A DNA stretch of 64,000 nt from Polytrichum commune (Eukaryota; Streptophyta; Polytrichopsida; Polytrichales; Polytrichaceae), in contig OX485805.1 of the NCBI GenBank assembly GCA_950295325.1, positions 21,439,501-21,503,500 of the forward strand, given 5' to 3'. The notes below the pieces were generated by a model that made no database searches, had not been told where the DNA came from, and saw nothing but the letters and a program-made list of their open reading frames with translations. Below, piece by piece: positions 1 through 9,925 of this stretch. Made by a program: the position numbers and the translations under genes. Positions within the stretch are counted from its first letter, which is position 1, and each line of letters opens with the position of its first letter.

Positions 1-2390
1 CCAAGGAACTCATGGGGAGGCTAGGAAAGATGGGCCTCATCCAAACCACGTTTAGGGGATGTTGGTGAGATACAAGGATGTATTCACCAATGTGTTGTTC
101 AAAAAATTACCGCCAAAGAATGGTAAGCAATTTTGCTCAACGAGAGGTTGAGTTCTTGCGGTATGTGATGATAAACAAAGTTGGTGGACGGACATGAGGA
201 AGATTAAGGAAATTCAAGAAGGGAAGTGGCCCTTGACTTAAAATGGAATTAGGTCATTGCTTGGCCTAGCCAACTACTATCACTGCTTCGTTCGAGACTT
301 CTCTAAGGTTGCAAGGACCTTGTCCGACTTGTTGGGAGAAATGCTTATCCCAAGAGTGGGATGAGCCTTGTCACCAAGCCTTTGGGGAGCTTAAGAACAA
401 GTTGTCTTTGCCGCCCGTGCTCAAGTTCGCGGAGTATGACAAATCCATTGAGGTGCATATGTGGGCAAATGACTTTGCCATTGGCGGATTGTTGATGTAA
501 GATGGATGGCCATTACATATGGGAGCATGAAGCTCGATGGTTGTCAAAGGAGACGGCCAACTAATGAGAAAAAACTTCTTTGCCGTCGTGCATTACTTGA
601 AGATACGGCAACACTATTTGTGATTGCACAAAACCAAGTAGTACACGGGCAATGTGTCCTTGAAATATTTTGAGACACAAGCACAAGTGAGCACCAAGTC
701 ATTATGGTAGCATGATAGTTTGGCGCTTATGAAAGTGGATTTGATCCACAAACCGGACTGTGGCAATTTTGTCCGGTGAGCTAAGTAGACGCGAAGAGTT
801 CCAAGTAATGAGAACAATCGAAACCTTGTGGCTAAGGTTTATCGTTGAAGGAAACTTGTGATACAAGATACGGGAGGGATACATTAACTACCCCAAAGCA
901 CAAAGGCTTCTAGATGAGCTTTGCAAGAGCAAGGCGCTCAAAGAGGTTAAGTTGGTGGACGGATTGCTCAAATATAAGCAAAGTGGTGTGTATGTTCCAC
1001 AAGGCTAGTTTAGTTGAGGCTACCGGTTTTGAAAAAAAGAATATGATAGTCCCATTGCCGGCCATAGAGGAGAAAGAAAAAAACCACCATAGAATGGTGT
1101 CAAGGAGGTATCATTGGCGGTGCATAAAGGAGGATATAGCCCACTTTGTGAAGGCTTGGATGAAGTGCCAAGTGAACCAAGCCTCTTACCAAAAGCAAGG
1201 CGGCCTCTTGCAACCGTTGCCTATCCTGCTAAGGCCATGACATAGTGTGTGCATGGATTTGATCACAAGTTTGCTGGAGTCACAAGGGTATGATGCCATC
1301 TTGTTGATGATAGAGCGGTTTTCCAAGTTGGCACACATGGTGCTGATTGTGGAAACCACAACCATGTTGGACACCGCATAGCCTTTTCTCAAAGGATGGT
1401 TGAGGCACCACGGGTTGCCAAAAGTGATTGTGTTGGATCGAGATTCAAAGTTCACAAGTGCATTTTGGAGGCACTTCTCTAGGGAGGTTGGAACAAAACT
1501 AAGGTTTAGCACGGCCTTTCATTCCCAAACGGATGGGAAAATGGAGCGTGTGAATGGAGCCTTGAAGCAATACTTGAGGAACTTGGTGGGGACGGACTAA
1601 GGATATTGAGCGGACTATGTGAGTTGAGCAAAGTTTAGTTGCAATGTAGCCACACATTTGGCGACCAAGGGGTCGTCTTTTGTGGTGGATTATGGAGTGG
1701 ATGCGCTCCAACTTATTAACCTAGCTCTCGAGGGGGCACATTCAACACTACATTTCAACCAAGATGGTGAGGACTTGGCCAAAAAGTATGAACAAGTCTT
1801 GGAAATGACCAAGTTGTTGGTGGAGAAAGCCCAAAAGTGCTATGAAGAGCAAATCAATGCCGGAAGAAGCAAAGTGGAGTATGAGGTGGGCTGAAAGGTG
1901 TTGTTGATTATGAACAACTTCACCTTGCCCGAAGGCCCCACTCCAAAGTTCATGTCAAAAAATTGAAGCTCGGTATCCCATCGTGGAATGAGTGTTCAAG
2001 AACATGTAGAAGTTGGAGTTACCGCCCGAGATCAAAGTGCATTCGACATTCCATGTCTCATTACTAAAGCCATGATTTAATTAAGGAAGACAACTTGTGA
2101 CCTGATCGCAAGCAAGTGATTAGGCCACCTCCCAACATTGTAAGAGGTCATTTGAAATATGAGGTAGAGGGAATTCTCAAATGTAGGAAGCCCAAGTGAA
2201 CAAAAAAATACAAAGAAGTATCTGGTGAAATGACAAGGATACTATGAGAAAGAAGCCTCTTGGGTAGCGGCAGAGACATGGTGAACACCAAGGAATTGAT
2301 GAAGCACTTTGAAAAAACTAGGGCCTCTCGGTCCACGAGATGAAGTATTTAGGAAGTTGTACGGGTATACTGAACTCAATAAGTTAATTT
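1..2390 (+). mobile_element. Ty3/gypsy retrotransposon, decayed pol 3' part
   Basis: Broken coding frames appear in the order expected for the 3' part of a Ty3/gypsy pol. Around 255-300 the frame reads LGLANYYHCFVRDFSK, the end of reverse transcriptase. At 309-500 there is an RNase H-like stretch (QAFGELKNKL, then a DFAIGGLL block). Zinc-binding and linker remnants of integrase lie at about 1080-1240. At 1400-1600 the integrase core shows DRDSKFTS followed by FHSQTDGKMERVN. At about 1920-2080 an LPPEIKVHSTFHVS stretch resembles the C-terminal tail of chromovirus integrases. Frames are separated by stops and shifts, so the element is dead. The 5' part lies outside the window and I could not define a 3' LTR. 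Confidence 0.85.
1400..1600 (+). pseudogene. Integrase core fragment of the gypsy element
   Basis: This is the best preserved block of the gypsy element (66 codons). It contains the second catalytic aspartate region (VLDRDSKFTS), the FWR block, and HSQTDGKMERVNGALKQYL, in which the glutamate of the DDE triad is expected (MERVN). The first aspartate region (about 1250-1330) is in another frame, so no continuous integrase can be made. Confidence 0.8.
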
Positions 2391-2404
2391 GAAAATTTTG
2401 AACA

Positions 2405-3760
2405 TTTTTGGATTTGTACTTGGATTCTGCATGTTTATATCTAACCATTTTCCTCTTTTCTTTGTAATGTATTTTTGTATCTTAGCTGCCTTACCAAACG
2501 TCCCAAAGTGTCGTCAATGGCCCATCTGCATCTCCGTCGGGCCCCGACTCCCCTTCCCTTGGTATGAGCGATGTTGCAATGCCTTCATGATTCCAATTTT
2601 CGACCATCGATGCCGCCTATGTTGTCGATTACTCCAAAGACTCTGGGTTTATAAGACGTAGTTGTGGATAGCCCTCTTGCAAAGGTAGCAAAACTCAACT
2701 ATGCTCCATTCCCCTCCACAATGAGAAGCATGTTCGTATTATTGACAATGATGCGTCACCCTCCAAATATTCCATCCCCAAGGGCCGACGATCGACTAGA
2801 CGCCCTTGCATGGATGAATCCCGGATTGATGTCTAGATGTTTACGAACATGCTTATCGTGCTCGTATCTACCCCATCGATGACTCCAAAGCTCAAACCAA
2901 CACTCCCAAGGCCAAGGTGCCCAGCTTTTGGCCTTCTCAAGTTTTTTCTTATTGGTTTTTGTGTATTAGTGTATTTTTGTTTCTTGGGTTTTTCGGACTT
3001 GCATCCATAACTTGTGCCCACTTATACTAACCCACTTCATTTTATACATATGTGATCGTTGTTTCAGACCCCACTGTACTCGAATGTGGGTTGTCCATCC
3101 TCGACTTCGTCATTGGATAGGTGAACCCTGAAGACCGCTTCTTGTGAGTTGGATCATTGTTTGGCCCTTTGGAAGAGTGCAAGACATTCGGTTTCTCAAA
3201 CGCCTTCATATTCCACTTACAATACCACATCCCACAATTCGGTAGCGGGTTAGCAAGTATGAATGAGCGGCACATATTTCAGACCAGTGAACAAACATGG
3301 TTATAACCGCGGGTCCGAGATCTTCAAAGCCATGGAGGCCATTAAAGCAAAGGAAAAAGAAATGGCCTCAAAGGCTATCGCAAAAATAAAAGTAGTGTGT
3401 TGTATTGACGATCCAAATGTATAGGTAATATTAATATACATTTACTTGTTGAATGTACTGCTTGGTGATTGATTATATTTCAAGGACTTTGGCCTAATAT
3501 TAATAATTCCACTTGTATTTTGTATTTCAACCCTATACAATAAATATAATACCAATTTTGTATATGCAAATATTTTCATATATCCATTTTCTTATTTGAG
3601 TGTGTGTAGTTCCATGCATTTGAGTCTCATAATTGTATCCATAATTGGGAACATAGCATATTCGCAGTGTTTTTCTTCCTAGAAATGTGAAAGCCACGTC
3701 CTTAAATAGTCTCAAAATCATAAAAAGTCTCCGATTACTGAATATAGTGTTTTTAGTGTT
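2405..3760 (+). pseudogene. Unrecognised spliced gene-like unit, copy 1 (inverted partner at 61797-64000)
   Basis: This stretch matches the reverse complement of 61797-63064 along its whole length, including intron-like parts. Shared landmarks are a TTAG acceptor-like site at about 2485, a coding block containing SPLAKVAKLNYAP (2670-2715; SPPAKVAKLNYAP in the partner), a donor-like GTTTTT at about 2941, and a TTTCAG acceptor at about 3066 followed by ACCCCA. A second block runs to a GTAGTG donor-like site at about 3393. This copy has more stops and frame breaks than the partner. I do not recognise the protein. Both copies keep the introns, so duplication was at DNA level, not by reverse transcription. 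Confidence 0.6.
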
Positions 3761-4813
3761 TTAAGAATACAAGATTCTACATGTATTTAGAGGTTTAAAT
3801 TTTTATTTAGAATATTATATTATATCAAGGATAGAATTATAATATACTTGTAAGTGACATTGATGTTTAGAACACTTAATTTGTCATTGCATCCAGGGGC
3901 ATTCAAGTTGTCTACTTTAACCTAAATCTTCAATAGCAATTAGATAATCAACATATTTGAGAAGCGCACTTGAAGCATAATTATTGACTTGGATATCAAA
4001 CATAAATATGAGGCGTTGAAGGCTTAAGAAGAATTTCATTTGTTTATTTGATGTCAATACTCAAAATATTCATTGTGACATGGTTTACACCAAGGCATTT
4101 GTAAATTCAGCACAATTTCAAAACTACTTACAAGTCTACACATTTGGGGCTAATATTACATTATCATCATGCATCACACAAAAGGCTTAGGGTGGAAACA
4201 CAATGAAAGTGACTGTGTGTTCATAAACATAATACCCACTCCATGGCAATCTAGCCCAAAGCCATAATGCTTTGTCACTTATATATTGCGTATCGTTGCC
4301 CTTGCTTTGTAAACCCTAAACCCAAAAACCAAAAACACTAGTCTTGACAAAGTGGAATTGAAACCCAAGGTGTTGGCAAAAAATAGTGCATGATTGCAAA
4401 ATCAGGAAGACGATCAATTTTGAACGCTAGGATTTTCCATCCTTTTTGGGCATATGATGTTGCAATTTCGATCCAAATATCATGAAGCATGCGTGCAAAA
4501 CTAATCCTACTCAACATAAATAACTAGAATTTAAGTATATTTGGATTTATGCATGATTTTTGGACAATTCAACCACTAATATGATGTACGATAGATAGCA
4601 AACTACACAAATATAGTGTTGGCAAACATGGAGTACAAACATTCAAAGTTGTGGTTGTTTAGTTGTTTCTTTTGCTATTGTCCTTTGATGTTTTTGTCCC
4701 ACAAGTGCATATTCCTCTTTTTTTTTTGGACAAGTGAACATTTAACTAGATGTTTAACGTCTATTTGATATCTATTAAATAGTTAGAATTGAATAATTTT
4801 GCAGATATAACAT
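3761..4813. other. Gene-free AT-rich DNA
   Basis: I see no coding frame, RNA gene or terminal repeat here. Short A/T runs are common. The 3' end could include the 5' terminus of the following hAT element, but no inverted repeat was found. Confidence 0.5.
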
Positions 4814-7005
4814 ATGACTTCTCGAAATAACAAAACCCTTGGAAGAGCTCAACAACTCAATTTGAATGAGATGTATAATGATAGAGTTTCGTCTCAACCT
4901 TCAATTCAGTCATTTCAACAAACTTTGGGGGTTGAATTATCTAAGTTTTTTCCTCACAACATGAATATAGTGAAAGCAGAATTCAATCAAGTGAAGATAT
5001 TGGGAATGATGTAATTGGGGAACTTGCTTATGCTATTCCCAATCAACAAAGGTATAGAAGAAATTTTAAGGCTTTATGGAAAATAAGTAGGCCATGATTC
5101 TTACATTACACACCAAATCATGGGCCAACAACATCATTTATGAAATTGATTGTTTGCCAAGAAATGCATGTAGATTCTAGGTGGAGGACATGTATAGGTT
5201 GCAAGAATTTACAAAAAATTGTTGTTAAGGTTTATGAAAATAGTGTCGACCACAAAAATTCAGTAGCTCGTTGGAAGGCTATACATTTTCTTCAATGTGT
5301 AAATGCACCTCCAGTGATTCAAGGACTAAATGTCATGGTTGATAAAGAGCAATAAAAAATCATCACTGTGATGAAAGCTTTATATCTTACAATATAGAAT
5401 GATATTTTAATTTTTAGTTATCAAGACACATGTCAAATGTTTTCATCACTACAAATTCCAAATATGCCTATTAATGATGAATATAGCTCACATACTTTGG
5501 GTAATGCATCATTGGAATTTTTATGGGCATTTCAAACATATCAGTGATGGACTTCTAACATATGCATAATCCTCCTCATTTTATTTTTTGATGATAGATG
5601 AAGCTACCGATCGAACTCTTGAATAATATTTAATTGTTTATATTGTTTATTTATCAAATAATGAGAGAGGATCTCATATACTGAGTATTATTGAGCTTTT
5701 GGCTCTTCAAGATGGTACAACAAGATCTTTATATGAGGTTGTCACTAGATTATTGGAGAAAATGCATTGGATGTCTTTGCACCAAGTAGCTTTAGCCACT
5801 GATGGGGTTCTTAGTATGACGGGACCCTGTACAGGACTAGCGGCTATAATGGGTGTAGAGATTCCAACTCTCTCAAATGTGCATTGTATTGCGTATCGTG
5901 AAGCTTTAGCTATAAGAAATGCACCTAGAGCTTTTCCAGAGTTTCAAATGTTGGATCGTTTTGCCAAAAAAAATTATGAGTGGGTGGGTTGTAGTACAAA
6001 TCAACGCAACGAGCTGAAATGATTGTTGAGGGTTGTATTTGAAGAAGACTAAGTAGTGGTTTTACAAACTCATGCAATACGGTGGATTTCTTGAGGTAAT
6101 ATTATGACCCATTATTGACATTATTTAGAGATGAAGAGCCGCATTGGTATGAAATCATGTGCTCTTCTAAATTCCATTTTTATTTGAATATGCTTGTAAA
6201 TGTTTTGCAAGAGTTGAATAAACTGAATGTCAAATTTTAAAATGATATGTTTGATATCACAACTATGAGTGCAACCATCGATATCACTATCAGTGTTTTA
6301 TCCATGAATGGACCTACGTTTGGTCGTACAAGCAAGAACTTAAGAAAATTCTTGAGGGAATTTGCATGAATGTTCAGTTAAGTTATGTAAACAATACATG
6401 AGATCATATTATTCATGCATTGGCAATTGATGGACCCCATGAACTACAACAATGCCATTTATTGGGTGCATCTTGTGCAAAGAGTTGTTCATGCTTTGAA
6501 TGATCGTTTCCTAGACCTTCCAATATTTAATTCAACCAATTTTTTAGCCCTTGTAATTATCCAAACGATGATAGAAACCAAATCACAAATACCGAATTGT
6601 GGCTCGAAAGGATATTGTTGAAGTTTCAATACACTAAAGAAGAAAATGACATGTGTAAGGGAGAACTCTTGAAATTTACGGAAACACTTTGACGTGAGTA
6701 TGAGAACAAAATGATATTTGAGGCTTGGGGCATATATGGTAGCAATTTGGAATGGCACACAAATTGGCGTAAACTTATGCAAAGTTGGCAGAATGTTATA
6801 TTCATTTCATCAAGCATAGTTATTTGTGAGCGAAGAATTTCCAAACAAAATGCAATCAAAAGCCACTTGTGCAATAGGTTAAACTTGAAGACCCTTGATG
6901 CTCTTATGCGGATCTCTCTTTGTGGGTTCGAAGTGGATGCAATGGATTGTACCATCTTCAACATTTGGAGAAACATGCGAGACCAAAGGATACTTACGCT
7001 CGATT
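4814..7005 (+). pseudogene. hAT-family transposase, decayed (lineage separate from the 46-54 kb elements)
   Basis: Segments in order resemble a hAT transposase. The N-terminal block starts MTSRNNKTLGRAQQ at 4814. A middle block is at 5140-5355. An IDEATDRTLE motif (about 5593) corresponds to the first catalytic aspartate region, IDESTD, of hAT proteins. LATDGVLSMTGPCTGLAA (5790-5850) is the second conserved region, followed by an HCIAYREALA block. The C-terminal dimerisation region has ICERRISKQNAIKSHLCNRL (about 6820-6880). Several in-frame stops and shifts separate them (for example about 5025, 5355, 5550 and 6020). The element ends within 300 bases of the HAD/terpene-cyclase pseudogene. 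No clear TIR or target duplication was found. Confidence 0.75.
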
Positions 7006-8454
7006 GATATATTTTTGTTGTTACAAATCAAGATTGAATTTTGATTATTCAAAATATTAGCTTTTCTAAAATTTTGTGTAAACCAAAATTGAGATGACAT
7101 TTTAGAATAAAATGAATATGCAAATTGACATTCATTTTTGTTTCTGACAATGTCAGGTGACACTTTGGATTTGAAGTTGAACGTCAAATGAGATTTGTCA
7201 TACATACGCACTGGTCGGTGGGCATGCCTAGACACTGACGCCAAAGCTCAAATCCGTGCGTAGTGGTGGACGGTTGAGATGTTTCTGCCCTCTGTCCCTG
7301 GCTGGCATTTATGCTTCAAGCAGGGACTTGGCCAGGGACTTGGAATTCCGCACGTCACGATGAGTACTGAAAATTTTGATGATAGCCTTGCGAGTGCTGC
7401 TACTGCTGGCATTCCATTTCTTAGCTGCAGCGATTGCCGATTCAAGAATGTGTGCTTCGACATCGGCGGGGTGCTGCTTGTGCCGAACCTGGACATTGTA
7501 GGCTCGCCATTGTCACCCGCTCGGTTTAAACGAATGCTTTGAAGCCATGCGTGGCTCGAGTACCACGAGGGCAGGCTCTCGTGGAACGAAACCCGGCGTC
7601 GGCTGGCCCTCGAGATGAAGCAATTACAAGATCATCATTGTAACGAAGCCTCAGTGCAAGCGATTCTTGACGGTGCCCGAGCTTCCCTGCAGCCGGTGAC
7701 GGAGTTCGTGCGGCTTGTCAACGCATTACACGCGACGGGCAAGCTGAAGCTGTTCTGCATGACGAACGCCGCGAAGGAGGATCATGATGACATCCTCGCA
7801 CGGTTTCCGGACGTGTTTCGAAAGTTCGACCGGATCTTCTACTCGGCCGCCGTGGGCCTCCGGAAACCCAACTTCGGGTTCTTTGAGCACGCATTGCGCG
7901 AGATGGAGTGCGAGGCGTCGGAAACGGTGTTTGTGGATGACACGATCCAGAACGTGGTGGTGGCCGAGTCGTTACGGTTCACCGGTGTTCTCGTGCGCTC
8001 TCATGATGAAGAAGGCTTGAAATAGGCCGTTAATCTCGTGGTGTATCATCTTCGAAGCGTTGAGGAGAAGTGGGCGGCAGCCGCGGGATACTTGTCGGGT
8101 TTGCAAGGTTTAGGACCTGTGGTGGAGAAATGCCCCTCGCTTACTTCAGACGGCCTTCGAGTGCCGGTCCATTTTGACCACTTTCTGGTCGCGGAGCTTT
8201 TGGGGGACCCGGCCTTCCTTCCCATGCACAAAGCGCCTGTGTCCGGGACGCTCAACCATTTCCCTCCCATGGAACGACTGAATCAGAGAGACCCAAATAC
8301 CAATGCTGTGACGCATAAAAGCCTCCCCGACGACCTCGACGTCACCTCCATCGGATTGTCTGTTTTGCACAAATTCTCCAAAGTGGACATGGAGACAATC
8401 GATGCTGTCTTGGACAAAATGGTAGACACACAGAACGGCGACGGTATTTTCCAG

Positions 8455-9393
8455 GTCAGACGCATTATTAACTCTTTGATGCAACTTCATGAATTCCCTG
8501 TTCACGATTCATGCCGAGGTACCTCCAATTTGAGTTTATGAAGACATGATGGATTGTATAATCTTTGCAGATCTGATCATTAATTAATTATGTCAGGATC
8601 GGTTGGCTGCGTACGTGCACAGCATTGTGATTCACTATTGTCTCATGATCCACTGCAACTATTGTCCCAAGCAATGTAGGCAAATGAATGGGAGAGTCAG
8701 TCATGAGAAGTCAGAGCATTTCCTTTTGAGAAGAAGTGTGGTAAACTGTGATCGGCCTATGTCCAAGTCAAAAATTTAAGGTCCACGTGAACATGCTATC
8801 AGCTACCCACTTCCTACTATGGAATGAGATACCATGGTGATATTGGTTGCAACTTAATGGATCTTTGTGGCAGGTGGGTAACCGATCTTGTCTATAAGGA
8901 TAATAGCCTAGCTTGCCTCGTACCTATGCACATCATGAGCCATTTCCAATTAGATATTTTGGGTAACATCAGTCAACATCCAAGTGTTTTCAAGTCCAAC
9001 CGGTTGCATGTTGATATCTTTTGGTTTTCCTTTATTAATTTAGAGTATACTCTATAGATTCCTCTAAAATAGTTGTCAATTTGCCTTAGTCTTGAACCTG
9101 AACCGGTCATTTCTCAAACTCAACCGGTTCATCAGTGACTAGCGGTCGGATCTCTCCTAGTTCGTAGTTCCCAGTAATCAACAACACACATATTTAACAG
9201 AACTAATCTATGTGGCAATTTAATATCACGGCAGTCTTGGAGACCCGTAATATCAAGCACCTGTTAGCAATCTGAATCTGCCCCGTCCATTATTATCAGT
9301 ACGTACCATGCTCGAGTGACCAAAATTACAATGCTGTTTTTGTTGAACCAACATCATACGTATAATTTAATTCTGCTTCTTATGATCTGCCAG
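8455..9393 (+). other. Intron of the HAD/terpene-cyclase pseudogene
   Basis: The boundaries are CAG|GTCAGA and TTATGATCTGCCAG|ACT. Both sides are in phase 0 and restore the family-typical DGIFQ-TYFDSTRPRVD junction. The intron is AT-richer than the exons and holds a degraded MITE at about 8950-9175. Confidence 0.75.
8950..9175 (+). mobile_element. Degraded hAT-type MITE inside the terpene-cyclase intron
   Basis: The sequence aligns with the well-preserved MITE at 33029-33252. Shared parts are CCAAGTGTTTTCAAGTCCAA, the ACATGTTGATATCTTTTGG-like block, CTCAAACTCAACCGGTTCATC, and CTAGCGGTCGG. The terminal CTCC..GTTC end is decayed, so the exact borders and target duplication are not visible. Confidence 0.7.
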
Positions 9394-9925
9394 ACTTACT
9401 TTGACTCAACGCGGCCAAGGGTAGATGCGGTCTGTGTAGCCAATATCTGCTACCTGTTCCGCTTAGCCGGCCGAGTGGTAGATGTGAAGAAAAGCGAAGA
9501 GTTTCTCTACAATGTGCTGAAGAGCGAGGCCTATTTACGGGGCAGTCTGTACTATCCGCTGCCGGAAACGTTTCTGTGTCAGCTAGCTCGCCTCACGCAC
9601 AAATTCAAGGAGCACTTTGAGAGCATGGGCATGGCCAAGTTGTTGGCGGAGAAAGTGGGCAAGCGCGTGGGACTGCCAGGGACTGCTTTGGCTCTCGCAA
9701 TGAGACTGCTTGCTTGCGACATGTGTGGGGTGAAGAACGTCATCGACCGACAGCAATTGGCACGTCTGCAACCGACTGCAAAATGTGGATGGATTGTGGG
9801 ACGTCTGCCCCTTCTACTCTTACAATGACCCTACAAGTTGGTGGGGGAACGAGATGACGACGACGGCGTATGCTGCTGCTGTGCTCCAAGAATGCCATTT
9901 GGAAACTAAAAATCAGGTCAATTGA

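Larger units (their letters stand above)
7279..9925 (+). pseudogene. HAD phosphatase-class II terpene cyclase fusion (AstC/drimenol-synthase-like), pseudogene
   Basis: Exon 1 (7279-8454) and exon 2 (9394-9925) join in phase at FQ/TYFD with CAG|GTCAGA donor and TGCCAG acceptor. Reading through lesions gives about 565 residues. The N-terminal half is HAD-like: nucleophile motif CFDIGGVLL (D61), Thr in CMTNA (T162), Lys in LRKPN (K196), and VFVDDT (D220, D221). The C-terminal half is a terpene cyclase beta-domain-like region with PDDLDVTSIGL (D352-D354), matching the class II DxDTT/S proton-donor motif. It continues with STRPRVDAV and a final WWGNEMTTTAYAAAVLQ block. Fungal AstC-type proteins cyclise farnesyl diphosphate to drimanyl products and dephosphorylate them; that activity is known for the family and inferred here. 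Lesions: TGA at 7540, TAG at 8023, and a +1 shift near 9772 explained by a 10-bp repeat. An alternative start is 7360. The exons are clearly GC-richer than the surroundings. Confidence 0.82.

Noticed and set aside
7540-8025. In-frame TGA and TAG as recoded codons (selenocysteine, read-through) or corrected by RNA editing
   Set aside because: No signal for recoding is visible, plant nuclear transcripts are not edited this way, and a separate frame break near 9772 supports ordinary decay.
7279-9925. Fungal or bacterial contamination as the source of the terpene-cyclase gene
   Set aside because: The gene is continuous with plant-type transposons, its intron carries a MITE family found elsewhere in the window, and it has decayed in place.
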